Part shown: piece after piece, positions 1-12,206 of the stretch
Layout of the letters: each line of letters opens with the position of its first letter
Position numbering within the stretch: the first letter of the stretch is position 1
Source: Theobroma cacao
Taxonomy: Eukaryota; Streptophyta; Magnoliopsida; Malvales; Malvaceae
Length of the DNA: 64,000 nucleotides
NCBI RefSeq assembly: GCF_000208745.1
Contig: NC_030850.1
Coordinates: 15,360,229-15,424,228, forward strand
Direction: 5' to 3'
Notes under the pieces: model-generated
The model's input: only the letters and a program-made list of their open reading frames with translations
The model's database searches: none
Told to the model about the DNA's origin: nothing
Translations under genes and position numbers: made by a program

Positions 1-179
1 AGATAAGGAAACTACTAAAAAAAAATCATAATAATAAATGATTAATAACAAATAATACTAAGTATATAAACAATGTGATAAATATTTAAATACATAGTTG
101 GGTGAATTATGAACCACCTAATTCAATAAACGCATGCATGTAAACATCAGCATTTTATCCTGTCATAGCACGTCACATT

Positions 180-761
180 TATCTTGCAAATGGTGCGGGA
201 ATTCCGATGATGGGATTTCCCCGAAGAGCTTGTAGAGACGAGTTCTTCCGGGAATATCTCTAGGTGAGGAGAATTTCGAGACTTCATCAAAGCGTTGGGA
301 TGGTCTTCGAATAATTTTTCGATAGAAGATTACCGACTCCATTATTTAAAATAAACAAGTCATGACATCATTTTACGCTTGCATCATGTGCATACGTAAA
401 GCCAAATAAAAACTCTCAGTCAGTCAATTTGATAAAAATTTAATTAATAAATAGGGATTAAATTAAAAGTAGGCTAATATTAAGATAACTTAAGATTAAA
501 TGGTACCGTTCGTGGAACGGGTGCCACGGAGGTGCTAAACCTTCTCCGTGCGTAACCGCACTCCCGAACTCATCTCTAAAAATGTGGATCAGTTTTCGTT
601 CTTTCGACGAACCTAAAATTAATTTAGGACTTCGTCGATTAGAATCAGATTAATAGGTGACCAATCACACCTTAGATAAAAAAGATTGGTGGCGACTCTC
701 ACACATATATAATTTTCGTCGACGTCTAGCGGATGGGTTCCCGGACTCGCACGTTACGACA
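180..761. repeat. Probable LTR-retrotransposon-derived repeat fragment
   Basis: No coding frame is visible. The stretch is richer in G+C and CpG than its surroundings, contains the string TTGGTGGCGACTC near 690, and ends with GACTCGCACGTTACGACA at 744-761. Strings of this kind occur in the LTR and primer-site region of plant Ty3/gypsy (Tat-like) elements, so I read it as a retroelement fragment. I cannot find a matching second LTR in the window. Family and orientation are inference from remembered sequence style. Confidence 0.35.
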
Positions 762-1549
762 TTATTATTAAGTATTATGCATATTTTTGTTTATAATATA
801 TTTAGGTGATCCTAACACATTAATTTATACTAATTATACTTTTTTTAACACTTTGGGGGGGTGTTCACATGGGATTTGGGTGATTGATAGATTTGAAATT
901 GTCGAATTAGAGGTCCATGTTATAGAATTTATGGATAAATTGTGTAACTTGTGTTGTTGACATGTTGTCAAACATAAGGATATGTACAATTTATTTTTAC
1001 TATTGTTGAATTTATGTTGTTGTGGTTGTGGAATATAATTTTTCTTGTTAGCCAGTTTTTTTTTCTTAATCTTTATTTTTTAAATAATATATCATTAAAA
1101 ATATTAAAACATTGTTTAAAGTTGTTAAAAAAAAGTTTACAAACAGACCAATCAACTTGAGCGGACTAAATAGTTGTTGTTTTCGGTTATGTGGGTTAAT
1201 GTTTTAGTGGTTGGTCAATTTGGTTTTCTCTCTCTAGTCGATTTCTGACCTTATTCAAATCAACCGAACTGACTGACTGCTTTACTTTATGAAGGCTTCA
1301 TCAATTAAGGTTTTATGACGTAATTTCCCAAGAAACCTTCCATTAGAAAAGGGCATTTTTTTTGCAGTGAAAGATAAGTTAACATTTGTAATCTTGAATT
1401 TATTATGAAGTGTGTGATTTTAAGATATTGTTGTTACAAATTTATTAATATTTTATGTTTTTCTATTCTAAAATAAGATCCAACATATAAAAATGCGGGA
1501 AAGTTAATTTTGTTTTTGGTACATGGGAGCAGAAATCACTTAATCTATC
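762..1549. other. AT-rich spacer, no gene seen
   Basis: The stretch has a low-complexity A/T composition with short T and A runs. No open frame resembles a protein, and no paired repeats were seen. Confidence 0.6.
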
Positions 1550-1736
1550 ACAACTCTAGGCCTCGCAACTCCAACTAAATCATCTTGAAGCAAAAGGGGT
1601 AACCCAGCTGGTAGAGATTGTAGCTTAATAACTCCAAATTCCCTTAATTGAGCCTTCTTATCAAGAAAATCAACACAAAAGTTTGTCCCCTATAAATATG
1701 ATGTACTGAGCATACCCAATCTTTCATCAATGACTG

Positions 1737-2018
1737 CTAAATAGAATAAATAACCAATAAAAAATGGTCTTTATCTTGGATAATTTGATGAATTTTCAAG
1801 AAAGCAAGTTTAAAGTCCGATTCAACCACAATTTGTTGACACCCATGATCCCAAGCTAGTTTAAGACCCATATGAATGGCATGTAGTTCAGCTTTTGGAA
1901 TAGTGCTCGTACCAAGTCTACCCATGGACCCAAAGATCCAATAGCCACGATTATCTTGACATAAACCTCCCATGCCAAGCTCTCCTGGATTGAAAGTAGC
2001 AACTACATCAACATTCAT
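1737..2018 (-). pseudogene. LINE RNase H domain fragment
   Basis: The 93-residue frame has the plant LINE RNase H pattern: GMGGLCQDNRGYWIFG (substrate-side strand), then KAELHAIHMGLKLAWDHG with the catalytic Glu of the AEL motif, then VVESDFKLA with the Asp of the ESD motif. In an intact protein this is the C-terminal domain of ORF2, cleaving the RNA strand of the RNA-DNA hybrid. It is separated from the reverse transcriptase by frame breaks. A similar RNase H fragment from a different LINE copy lies at 19415-19696 on the other strand. Confidence 0.82.
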
Positions 2019-2639
2019 TTTAATAAAGTTCTTAATAAGTGGTTGCTAAGCAATTAAGCTTAATTGTCGAGGAAAGGAAGAAGAACGACCCACTTGAAAC
2101 TCCATGAAACCCCTTGTAATAGCAATTATAGTAACACTAGCATTGGATGGCCATTGATATCCTTATTTAAAGAGGCACTTATTTCTAAACTTCCAAATAT
2201 GCCAACAAGTAAAACTAAAGAGAATGATCCATGGAATGTTACCTTCCACAAGAACACTCTTCCTATTAAGATTATAAAGGATCTAATCATGCAAAGAAAT
2301 ACCACTAAAATGGTCAAGGTGATCACCATGAAGCCATTTTCTCCAAATGAACTAAGATTCGAAACAGTCCTGACATGCAATATATCTTACGTTTCAACAT
2401 CACATCTTGGACACCAAGGAGTGTTTGAAATTTTCCTTCGAAAGCAGGCTTATGTCCAACCAACCAAAAAAAGTGGCTAATTTTAGGTGCCATCCCATGT
2501 TCCATAGTCGGGACCAAGCAAAGGAAGTTATACTATGGTTTCATAACAATGAATACGTAGAACTAACCGAGAACTTACCATTAGGAGAAGGTGACCAAAT
2601 CACTTGATCATTTTTGTTGGGGATCAAATTCACCAAAGA

Positions 2640-2990
2640 TAGTTGGTCTCACAAACCTTGCGGTAAATCCTTCAGCTTTTCATAGTTTCATCTCCCATTC
2701 TCATCAAGGAAATCACTTACAACTTCATGTGATAATGGGTTCATAGGTAGATCACATACCTCCACCAGTGTTTTAGCACATAACCACTGTTCATGCCAAA
2801 ACTTAGTGTTTCTCCCATTACCAAGCAGTTTCAAGTAGCCTTGTTTGACCACCCTTTTAGCTAAACAAATACTTTTTCCAAGTCTAAAAAGCATTTGACT
2901 TGGGAATTGAATGGATAAAAGATGCACCATTCAAATATTTAGCTTTAAGAACGCGTGCCCACAATCCTTGATCACCATTCTCAAGTTTCC
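2640..2990 (-). pseudogene. LINE zf-RVT-like segment
   Basis: A frame at 2930-2688 contains the phrases LLGNGRNTKFWHEQW and FLDENGR. These are typical of the region between reverse transcriptase and RNase H in plant LINEs (the W/G-rich zf-RVT neighbourhood, usually GDGKxTxFWxDxW). A neighbouring frame (2517-2323) carries ISHFFWLVGHKPAFEG, the usual KxxFFxWLxxxxxL part of zf-RVT. The two lie in different frames, showing an indel. Confidence 0.7.
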
Positions 2991-3006
2991 ATCCCAATTT
3001 GGATAG

Positions 3007-4280
3007 TCAAGCGTTATTCATCTCAACCATCTTACATATCCCTAAGCTACCCATTTTCTTTGGACTATACACCATATCCCATTTGAGAAGAGGAACTTTC
3101 TTCTTACCATCTATAGCACCCCATAGAAAATTTCTGTTCAAGGCATCAATATCTTTAGCCATTCCAATTGGCAACTTAGTAGATTCCACAGTATAGTTAG
3201 CAATTGTACTAGTCACCGATTGAACCAAGGTAGCTCTCCCTACTAATGATAATTGATTTGCTTTCCAAGATGATAACCTCTTTTTGGCCTTCTCCAGAAG
3301 GCAGTTATAAGTATGTTTCCTAACACGCTTAGAGAGAATAGGAACTCCAAGATAATTATCAAGATCATCCACACGTTGCATGCCTAGTACAGTTTTCATT
3401 TCCTCCACCACCGAGGAAGGAACATTTTTTGAAGTAAAAAATTTGGATTTCAGGAAGCTCCCTTTTTGTCTTGAAAATGAACAAAAATCATTAAGACACT
3501 TTACCATCGTATGGCATAGCAAAAGATCATCTGTTAAGAAAGTATAAGATAAAGATGGCCCATTTTGACATAAAGTTATAGGTTTCCAAGGACCATCTGT
3601 AACTGCATCATCAATCATGGTGGATAATTTTTGCAAGCACAAGACAAATAAATAGGGAGAAAGAGGGTCTCCTTGACATAATTCGCAAGTTAGTTTACAG
3701 TACGAAGTCATCGCCCTATTCCATATAATATTCATCTCCGTAGAAGTGATACAAAACATGATTAAAAAGATTAAAATGGAAGGTAAGCCTAAATCAATTA
3801 GGATCCAACGAAGAAAATCCTAACTAATCTTGTCATAGGCCTTTTCCAAGTCTATTTTCGTAATAAAACCACCTGACTGACCTTATTTCCTCTAAAGAGA
3901 ATGAAAAGCTTCCTAAACAACAACTATATTGTCAATACTACTTCTCCCTAGAATGAAGTTGCTTTGATTATGAGAAATGATATTCTTCGAGTAAGGTCGA
4001 AGCCTACTCACAGAAATCTTCGAGATCAATTTAACAGAGACATTACAAAGACTAATTGAACGAAGCTGTGATACCCTTTCCAAGTGGTCCACTTTCGGAA
4101 TAAGCACTGTGAGCATTTTACTAAAAGACTCATCAAAATGACCTGTAAGAAAAGCTTCTCTAACGAACCTGCAAATTGACTCCTCCACAATCTCCCAATT
4201 TTCATTATAGAAGCTTGCTTGAAAACTATTCAAACCTGGAGCTTCGAATGGGGCTATCAAACGAAAGGCTTTATAGATCT
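3007..4280 (-). pseudogene. LINE reverse transcriptase, frameshifted
   Basis: The first part (4260-3913) has APGLNSFQASFYNENWEIV and the block IPKVDHLERVSQLRSISLCN, matching the plant LINE RT start (GPDGF...F / IPKV...RPISLCN). A middle stretch (3912-3760) reads KIDLEKAYDKIS in a third frame, the fingers/palm Asp motif. The last part (3759-3007) has CQGDPLSPYLFVLCLQK and FLTDDLLLC, where the catalytic box is normally FADDLLLF. The two active-site Asp residues remain, but the Ala before them is Thr. At least two frameshifts break the domain. Confidence 0.9.
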
Positions 4281-4287
4281 CATTTTC

Positions 4288-5590
4288 CTATCGAATATGA
4301 ACAAACTGCAGTATCTGTCTTTCATGACAAGCACACCAAGACTTAGGACAAATATCATCAATATTAGTTGTAGTTGAATTCTCTTGGTAAAGGTGCATAA
4401 AATAATTAATAACCAAGGATTTAAGTTCCAAAGGGTCATTACACCAACTATCATCTACCCTTTTCAAAGCTCTGATTATATTACAATTCCTCCTAATTGC
4501 CGTAGTCATATGAAAATATTTGGTATTTTGATCACCAAATTGGACCCAAATCAAATGTGACTTCTGAAACCAAATCAATTCCTCCTGCGAAAGCACTGTA
4601 TTATACTCCAAGGTAAGACTTTCCTCCAAACGAAATAAATAAGGATTAAGTCGCACCTCCAAGGCCTTTTGAATCCTATTTAGACGAACTAGCAAACATC
4701 TTTTTCTCTTAAACACATTTCCAAAGGTAGATACATTCCATTCCTTGACAACTACTTCAAAATCCTTGAGATTGACATGGAGGTTATTCCTCGCTTTCCA
4801 TACATTCCTGATAAATTCCAAAAAAGAAACATGGGATAACCAAGCCACTTCAAAACAAAACGGTCTCAATCCTTTGTGAATAGGGGTTCTTCTATAGACT
4901 AACCAGAACTGAACAATGATCACTTTGGACTCTCGAAAGATTAGTCACAAAAGCTTTAGAAAATTTACTTTTCCATGTCGTATTGCATAAGGCTCGATCA
5001 AGTTTCTTCTTTATCAGTTTTTCACCACTTTGGTTATCAGTCCAAGTAAACCAACATCCCATCGATACAAGGTCAATAAGGCATCTATTAGTCAAAATAT
5101 CTTGAAAATTTTCCATTTTTCCTTAGTTCTCCTGCACTCCCCCTTACTTTTCTGAACCAGAAAGAATTTAATTAAAATCTCCCAATTACAACCAAGGAAA
5201 TCGATCAAACTCATTAAATACATTCAAATAATTCCAATGGAACATCCAATTAGTATGAGTTGGACTTGCATATACAGTAGCAAAAGCCTAACATTCCCCT
5301 CCACCATTCGTGATGAGGATAGAAATAAATTGCCCTGCTTTCTCAAAGACTTGAACATTTCCAATATTATTTTTCCATAACACCCAAAGGCCACTTGAAA
5401 AACCTCTAGCATCCACTCTAGTACAAAAATCAAATTTTAGTCATTGAATGACCCTCTCTGCTTCCGTTCCACTGATCCTGGGCTTAGCTATGACTAAGAT
5501 ATCAAGCCTATGAAGAGTAACTAGCTCTCTTGCATGCTGCAGAAACTTAGCACTACCTGTACCTCGACAATTCCAAACTAATGTGGACAT
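4288..5590 (-). pseudogene. LINE ORF2 start: AP-endonuclease and linker, frameshifted
   Basis: A start codon at 5590-5588 opens MSTLVWNCRGTGS, the standard N-terminus of plant LINE ORF2 (WNCRGxG, metal/substrate binding strand). Further on, 5116-4892 has MGCWFTWTDNQSGEKLIKKK, LDRALCN and the terminal RVQSDHCSVLVSL block holding the catalytic SDH. The linker (4923-4288) includes FGDQNTKYFHMTTAIRRNCN, the conserved GDxNTKYFH motif before the RT. Indels separate these pieces. In a live element this enzyme nicks the target for target-primed reverse transcription. Confidence 0.88.
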
Positions 5591-5628
5591 AAGATACTGT
5601 TAATGAAATAGACAATATCCAACGATGT

Positions 5629-7359
5629 TCAAAACATTTGTTGATCTACAGGTGGCGACAAATCCCCACCGTTAACCAAATCACTCTTCATAACCAAATT
5701 GTCTCCATCTGTTTCACTAGTCAAGCCCACTTGCTTTTTTCCACCTTCTTTTGAAGATGGGGGATGTTGTTGAGGAAGAGAACTTGGGCTTGGATTAGTA
5801 AAATGTTGGACTAGATTTAAACCACCAGAGCTATTATCAAAAAGTTTTGCTGATAAACCACCCTCATTAATTTTGATACTAGTTTGTTGAACATTAGGGC
5901 CCATATTAATCTTAGGCCTGGTCTTACATGCTTGACCACCTTTCTTCGAAAAAGTACCAGCCTGGAAAGTAAATTTTGGAAATTTTCCATGTGAAATTGT
6001 GACCATGGGCTCCACTACCTTAAAGTTGACCATTCCATGTTGATCTTTTTTGCTTTTGTAAACTAGGCTTAGCAGTGTTTTCAAGTTTATCTTTGTTTGG
6101 AATACTTTGCATGAAACTAGGACCCTCACCACCAGTAGACTTTTTCATCTCAACAATTTCTTCAGTAGCATCATCCAAAAATCTCTCTGTCAAACCAACA
6201 AATCTGTTCTGAGATTCCAATCCAAAACCATTCAGATTCTGCACACCAACCTTACCTGATTTTTTGCTATCATTCCTCCTAGAACCACTCATCCTTGAGT
6301 CCTTTCCATTAATGATACCTTCATGTCTTTGTGGTTTACGATTCCATCATTGGGCGATCATCCATGGCCCAAAATTCTTCTCCGGTACAGTATTTGATTT
6401 CTCAACAGAACTGACCAAAGGTTCTTCCATCGTTGGTGTCGCTGCCACCACAACACTCGAACAAGCCTCCTACGGTTGTCCAAACCGTCCACATTCAAAA
6501 CAAATGAGATGAATCCCCTCATCCTCCACTATTTGAGCATGCTTGCCAACATGTACCTTGGACAGCAAAGACTTTGTGAGATCCAGTTCAAAACACAAAC
6601 GAGCAAAACGGCCTCTCAAAGCTTCTACAATATTACGATCAATATGAATAACCCCTCCTACATGAATCCCCATTCTTGATAACAAAAGATTATTATAATA
6701 CTCCGTAGGTAGACCCGAGAAATGTATCCACACAATAATCTTATTAATCTTGTCCAAACTAGGATTGAAATTTGAAACCCACTGTCTAAGCGTAATATAA
6801 TGTCCCCCAACAATCCAAGGACCTCCCTCAAGAACATGTTTATAATCTGATCTCATCTCAAACTGGAATAGAAAATAATCATGTCGGAGGTCAATCACTT
6901 TGTACCTACCTAACCTTCAAGTTGCCAGAGATGTTTTATTTGAGCCGTTAAGGTTTGAAAACCAAGCACCTTACCAAGTAATTTCACGATCAATGCCTTA
7001 CGCCAAGGACTCCTCATTGCTTGCTTCTCCTCTTTTGTAAAGCAAACCCTTGGTACATTTCCTCCCACATATGGAGTTTGGTTCGAGTCTGATTCATCAT
7101 CAGAGATCTCCTCATCAAATTGCATTTCATCTCCTTGTCCTTCCTCAACCCACCCCTTCCAGCAAGAGTGTTGTGGATCCTTAGAACCAGTCAACTTGTC
7201 TCTATATGAGGATTTATCATGAACATGAACAAACCAATCATCAACAGCATCAGAATTATTCATATCTTCATCGCCATCCTCAGGCACAGCCCTCAAGTGC
7301 TTGAATTTTTTCTTAATTGGCTTCAAAAGATCACTATCGCTACTGGGATTAAGAACCAT
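5629..7359 (-). pseudogene. LINE ORF1, DUF4283/zinc-knuckle gag-like protein
   Basis: The ORF1 start is at 7359 (MVLNPSSDSDLLKPIKKKF). After a frame break, the DUF4283 core follows at 6898-6470: VLEGGPWIVGGHYITLRQW, then VWIHFSGLPTEYY and RFARLCFELDL. It ends in a zinc-knuckle start, CFECGRFGQP, where the usual His is Gln and a stop codon follows before the last Cys. The tail (6292-5629) is low-complexity. This protein normally coats LINE RNA. It lies directly upstream of the ORF2 start at 5590. Confidence 0.85.
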
Positions 7360-7400
7360 CTTTTTTTATCTCCTCTTCGTTTCCCTTTCCAACAAATTTT

Positions 7401-9603
7401 CCCACTATACATTTACTAATATGGGACATTTCTTTTGAACTTTTTCTTTTTTTAAATTGAGTGGCGTGAGAGTTATTAAAATTTTGGAGATATCGACCAA
7501 AAACAAACTATTCTCACAATAACTTATTTTTTTAATTGGACTCAGAGTAACAGTGCTTGTGACTCCACTAAATTGATCAGAACTCATAATAAAGTGGATT
7601 GTTAAGCTTGTTTGGCAAACATAATTAGAACTGATTTATCATTCAATATTAGGATTACTGTAATCTTTAAGATATCTGCTGTAGTTTCAAACTGGTTTCT
7701 ACATGTAAACAAAGATTAAATTTTAAACTTACTCATTGACAGGGAGACTAATGAAGTAAAAGAAATTCTACTATGGATTAGAACATATAGATTGAGTTGA
7801 GCATCGGGAATGTTGTAGTAAAAGCAAATGCTAAGTTGCTCAACTCCTGCACAATTAGCTTGGTTTAGAAGGTTTGCAAATGGTGCTATGTATTCATATT
7901 GAATTAAGGACCAAATCTGAAACCAAGCTCTTTTTATAGTCAGCAACAAACTTAATCTTTACAATAATCGATTGAAAACTTAATCTGTACAATAATCGAT
8001 TGAATGCTCTCAACTGCAAAAATAATGGAAAAAGAGTTCCTCAGGACCATATCCTTGCATCAGGCACGAGCTAGGCTCTTGACCCAATTTTTCATTAAAA
8101 TTTTCATTGCCCCACCGAAACAGTCCGACTTGGCAGGGCTATCAGTCCAACATTAATCATACTTAGTTTATGAAATAACACTTTATTATAAACAAATCAA
8201 ACTCGGGTGGATGATCCAACTCAAGCCCTGTCTTAAGCCCAAACTTATAATTTCTAAAATTGGGCCAGTGTTAAAGAGGAGCTAATCTTTTAATAGAATC
8301 TAAAAGCCTGGGTCTTAACTCCTTCGAAGCACCCCTAACCGTAGTGTTAAGAGAGGGTTGAGGTTGGTTAATTGAAACATGAGGAAAAAGAAGAGTCAAT
8401 TCAAAGTGGGGATGTGATCGGCCTGTGACCCCGCGTATTATTTGTTGGACTTTGGATTGTACTATACACACGTTGGCGGTTTACTCTTGGTGACGCCGCT
8501 AGTTTTAACACTGTGGGCGGTATGGGACAACGCACCGACCTTTTCAATTAAAAAAAAACAAATAAAAACAAAATAACTCAAATAAGAATTTGTACTTTCG
8601 TGATAACTTGATTAAACTAATAGTAATCTTTAAGCTATCCAAACAAAGAAAAGCACTCCACCAGCTTCCTCAACGAATGTCACTTTCATTTCCCATCTTC
8701 TCTTAATTTTCTTGTGGGGTTACAATTTTATACTATAAAACTTGTTTTAATTTACTCAACCCATGTCATGCCAAATACAAGACAAGAAACAGAACAGCCG
8801 GAAGAGAATAGCAACAGCAATTGTAAAATAAATGATAAATTAACCGCATATAATAAAATTTTAATTTAGTTAAAAGACAAAAAAAAAAAAGAGTGGCGTC
8901 AGTCGTCAGCCAGCAAGCTGGACTGCACTGCCTGTTGTATTGGAACCAATTGCAATGTTTCCTTGATTAGCTTTTACGTAAAAAAGTCTCCCTTTGCTGG
9001 GCTGCTGAACGTTGATTAGTGATTACAACTAAACAGAATATATGGGAATATCTATAACTTTTATATATATATATAATTTTGTATTGTAGTGACAATGATG
9101 GATTGGATAAAAACAATAGAGTGGATATTTGGACCCTTTGCGACATTTGATAAAGATTTTGGGGCACATGCTTTACACACATACACACTCACACTATAGA
9201 CAAATAGTATAGCTTTTCTTTTTCTTTTACCACTACATTTTTTGTTTGTGGCCTGCCAATCACAACACTGCTGAAAGCAGTTTTTGTGATCCAATAAGAG
9301 GATAGCTGATTGCGCTTTTTTTTTGGTTCAATTTGAATATTGCCTTTGCCCATTGCCCCCCACAATCCAATGTTTTCCTTTTTTAGCATGTTTTACATCA
9401 AATTACTGTTTATCAAAACAGTTACTTTGGACTGTCAATGATTGGATTTATGCTTATAACTAAAGCATTTCATGTTTTTAGTATCATATAAAGTTAGGTT
9501 TATGAGTAGATTACGAAAATTTTATATATAATAAATTACACATAATTTAGGATTTACCATATTATAAATTTAAAACAAATAAAAACATATTTGATTACTA
9601 TAA
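7401..9603. other. Spacer without recognisable gene
   Basis: AT-rich spacer. It holds a short TA microsatellite at about 9061-9076 and poly-A/T tracts near 8540 and 8878-8890. The short open frames give no familiar motif on either strand. A moderately GC-richer patch at 8270-8530 was read on both strands without recognising a family. Confidence 0.5.
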
Positions 9604-9607
9604 AAGA

Positions 9608-9675
9608 GTCATAGACACAATAGCACCAATTCAAATCCCCTTTCCTTCAATTAAAAAAAAAGGTCATAGACACAA
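9608..9675 (+). repeat. 5'-truncated SINE relic with target-site duplication
   Basis: The 13-mer GTCATAGACACAA occurs at 9608-9620 and again at 9663-9675. The 42 bases between contain TTCAAATCCCC, a polymerase III B-box-like string, and end in a run of nine A. A direct repeat flanking a short insert with an A tail is the signature of SINE insertion by target-primed reverse transcription. Only the 3' end of the SINE is present. Confidence 0.72.
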
Positions 9676-9740
9676 CAGGATTCTCAAATTAACTACCTAT
9701 TCGAACGCAATGCACTATGATCATTCACTTTCTTTTTAAC

Positions 9741-9920
9741 AACTCTCTAATGGGTGAGAAAATAAATATGCAAAATAGGAGAAAAAATTTAATTTATATA
9801 TATATATTGAATTCCCAATCCACATATCATAAGATTTATGATTTTTACACATCCTTATACCATTAATCCCACATAAAATATTAGAGCGTGGATTATAATA
9901 TCATCTCATTATCTAGATGT
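9741..9920 (+). repeat. Dispersed repeat, related to 27846-28060
   Basis: This segment shares ordered blocks with 27846-28060: TCTAATGGGTRAGAAA, then AATAGRAGA, then GAATYCCCAATCC, then CCTATACCATT, each separated by similar distances. The copies are clearly diverged. I recognise neither a transposase nor terminal repeats, so the family is unknown. It directly abuts the LTR-like copy at 9921. Confidence 0.6.
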
Positions 9921-11410
9921 TGTTGATTTCTCATGTAAGTGCACGTTTCGTTAACAAGTAATATAGTAATGAATAGAGTATTGTTTCAACGGAGAATTGT
10001 TTTAATTTTTACTATTAACTACTAAAATTAACACACCCTAATTTTATTCAAACAACCAAATTTTAAAATTATTAAAAAGAAAAATTAAAACTACTAAACT
10101 GAAACTTCAATCAACTACCAGACATAAGATTATAATATCCCTCAATACTTCATTTGATTATTGTCTCTCCCTCTTGACTTAGTTTAATGGATTAAATTGC
10201 TAACCTAGAGTTCTAAATTATTTATAAGTCTCTGTCGAGTTTCTCATAAAAATATCTCTCTCAATTAATTTACTATATGTCTATGCAAATTAAATTGAAG
10301 AAAAATTTATTAAGTTTGTACTCTAATCCTAGTTACATATGACTTATAAGTGTATGTCTACCCTATATGCAAATCAAACCACCTAATCAACTAAGTGCAC
10401 TCAATCATACACTATTCTATTCAAGGTATACTTAAATCTCCTTCGTCAAGATTTAGCCTAGATTTTCAATTCAATCTAACTGGTGATCAGGTAATTGGAC
10501 GCATTAAAAACAGAATAAAATAAACAATCTCAAATCCATCAAACATAAGCAAAAGAGGGATAAATAAATCAGACTATATATCGAGTTTAATCATAATCTT
10601 AGATAAAAAGTTTAGTTCCCCATCAAGTCACACATCATCATCAAATTAAGTTTAAACAATAAAAATAAACTAAGAAAATAAAAGAATAAACTTAAGAATT
10701 ATAATTTTGATCTTCCAAGTCTTCTTGTATCCTTCAAAATTTTCTCAGCTTCAATGACTTTGCGGCTGGACTCTCTGTTTTCAATCTGGTGTTTCCCTCC
10801 TCTTCCTTTTAAGTCCTCAAAAAGATTGTTTTTATAGGCTTTGAAGTTAGGCCAAGCTGGGTGGAGAAAGAATTCAATTCGAACTAGGATTTCCTCATCA
10901 AACTATATGAGTCGCAGCCTTACCCAATTAATTAATAGAAATCGTAATTGATGTAGCACTGTTGCAGTGTGTCAACTTCAACAAGATTTTTGACTACTTT
11001 ACTGGCCGAACTGGGTGAAGTGATAAAAATAAAAGTTGTAGATCTTTCTCTTATCTTTCCAATTCTTTAAGAATCGCTTCATTTGGAGTTCTGTAAAGAA
11101 AGTTATGATCGAAATACCAAAATATATGTAATGAAAGTTTGTACCTCAAAATTGCTCTCCTTCTTTCATTAAAATTCTTCTTTCATTAAACACCTACAAA
11201 AAAGCATAAATAAATCAATAAAAACCTATCTTAACCACATTAACACCAAATTAAACATAAAATTAACTAAGATTAGATTGACTCACTTAAAATAACTAAC
11301 TTAAAATAATTAAATAAAACCTACTAATTTTTATATATTACTACAAGAACTAAGCTAAGTTACTAGACTAAATTAACTTGCTTGATTTTGATATAATACT
11401 TTAATTATAT
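9921..11410 (-). repeat. Solo LTR-like copy related to the 17959/25339 LTRs
   Basis: The left part aligns by eye to the starts of the two Athila-like LTRs: TGTAAGTGCACGTTTCGTTAACAAG here versus GCAAGTGCATGTAACGTTAACAAG at 25353. Shared blocks follow (ACACTTCAT-, TCTCTGTCGAG-, ACATATGACTTA-like). Near the right end, ACACCTACAAAAAAGCATAAA matches the LTR block CACACCTACAAAAGCAA. No internal coding region adjoins it, so it looks like a solo LTR or LTR fragment of a diverged relative. The right boundary is approximate. By analogy with the intact pair it is in minus orientation. Confidence 0.6.
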
Positions 11411-12206
11411 GAAAAAATTCTAATAATCTTCCACTTAGACTGCACCATTTAAACTCAAATTTTGAAAAATAAATTTTCATAAAAACAACTAAAAAGCTAG
11501 ACAACTGAAAAATTTATAGGTCTAATTTAAATATAAATTGGTCTTGAAATTACTCCAAACATTGTGTCATCCAATAAAATTGTTTATATCGAAAAATAGT
11601 AGCAACTATATCTATAAAGATATAGTAAAACTATGATCACATATATCACTCAACCTTATCAACATGATTTCAATATGGTAGTGTATCGATGAATAACACC
11701 ACTGTTTTGATGATCTACTTCTTGTTTTGTATTTATTTTTCAATCACTTTATTTTTTATTTTATGTCGCTCAAGATCTCAACAGAAACACTTTATGGTAT
11801 ATTTAAAAAACCTATATATTGGCCTTACATATCTCGATATATGCTTTATGTGCAAAGACACACCCTTAAGTTATCAATTCATTGCCTCATTTATGCTCAA
11901 GAGCAACAAGTGTGTGTGTGTGTGTATCGCACCATAAATCTAATTGAAAATTGAAAACAATTTCTAAAAACGTTACTAGATCAACTATATGGCCAATATA
12001 ACCCTCTCCATGTTAGAACTCACAAATGTTTGAAGGAAGAGCAAGCTTTCTTGTTCTTGTAACGGACTTTGTGGTACTTATTCTCCAACATTTTGGTGTT
12101 AAGGTCTTTCATGAGAAATTTCTTAAACTAATTCCATTTACCCAGCTAGTGTATGTGCCACAGTACTTTACTATATGGGTAAAGGAATATTTACAATCTC
12201 AACACA
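11411..12206. other. AT-rich spacer with GT microsatellite
   Basis: No protein-like frame was recognised. An eight-unit GT repeat lies at 11910-11925. Confidence 0.5.

Larger units (their letters stand above)
1550..7400 (-). mobile_element. Degenerate L1-type LINE retrotransposon
   Basis: Read on the minus strand, the order is: a gag-like ORF1 (about 7359-5630), then an ORF2 starting at 5590 with AP-endonuclease, linker, reverse transcriptase, zf-RVT-like and RNase H segments. That is the complete layout of a plant L1-clade LINE with an RNase H domain. Every domain is split by frameshifts or stops, so the copy is dead. The 5' edge is placed just above the ORF1 start and the 3' edge below the RNase H. 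No clear poly(A) (poly-T on the plus strand) or target duplication could be fixed, so both ends are approximate. Confidence 0.88.
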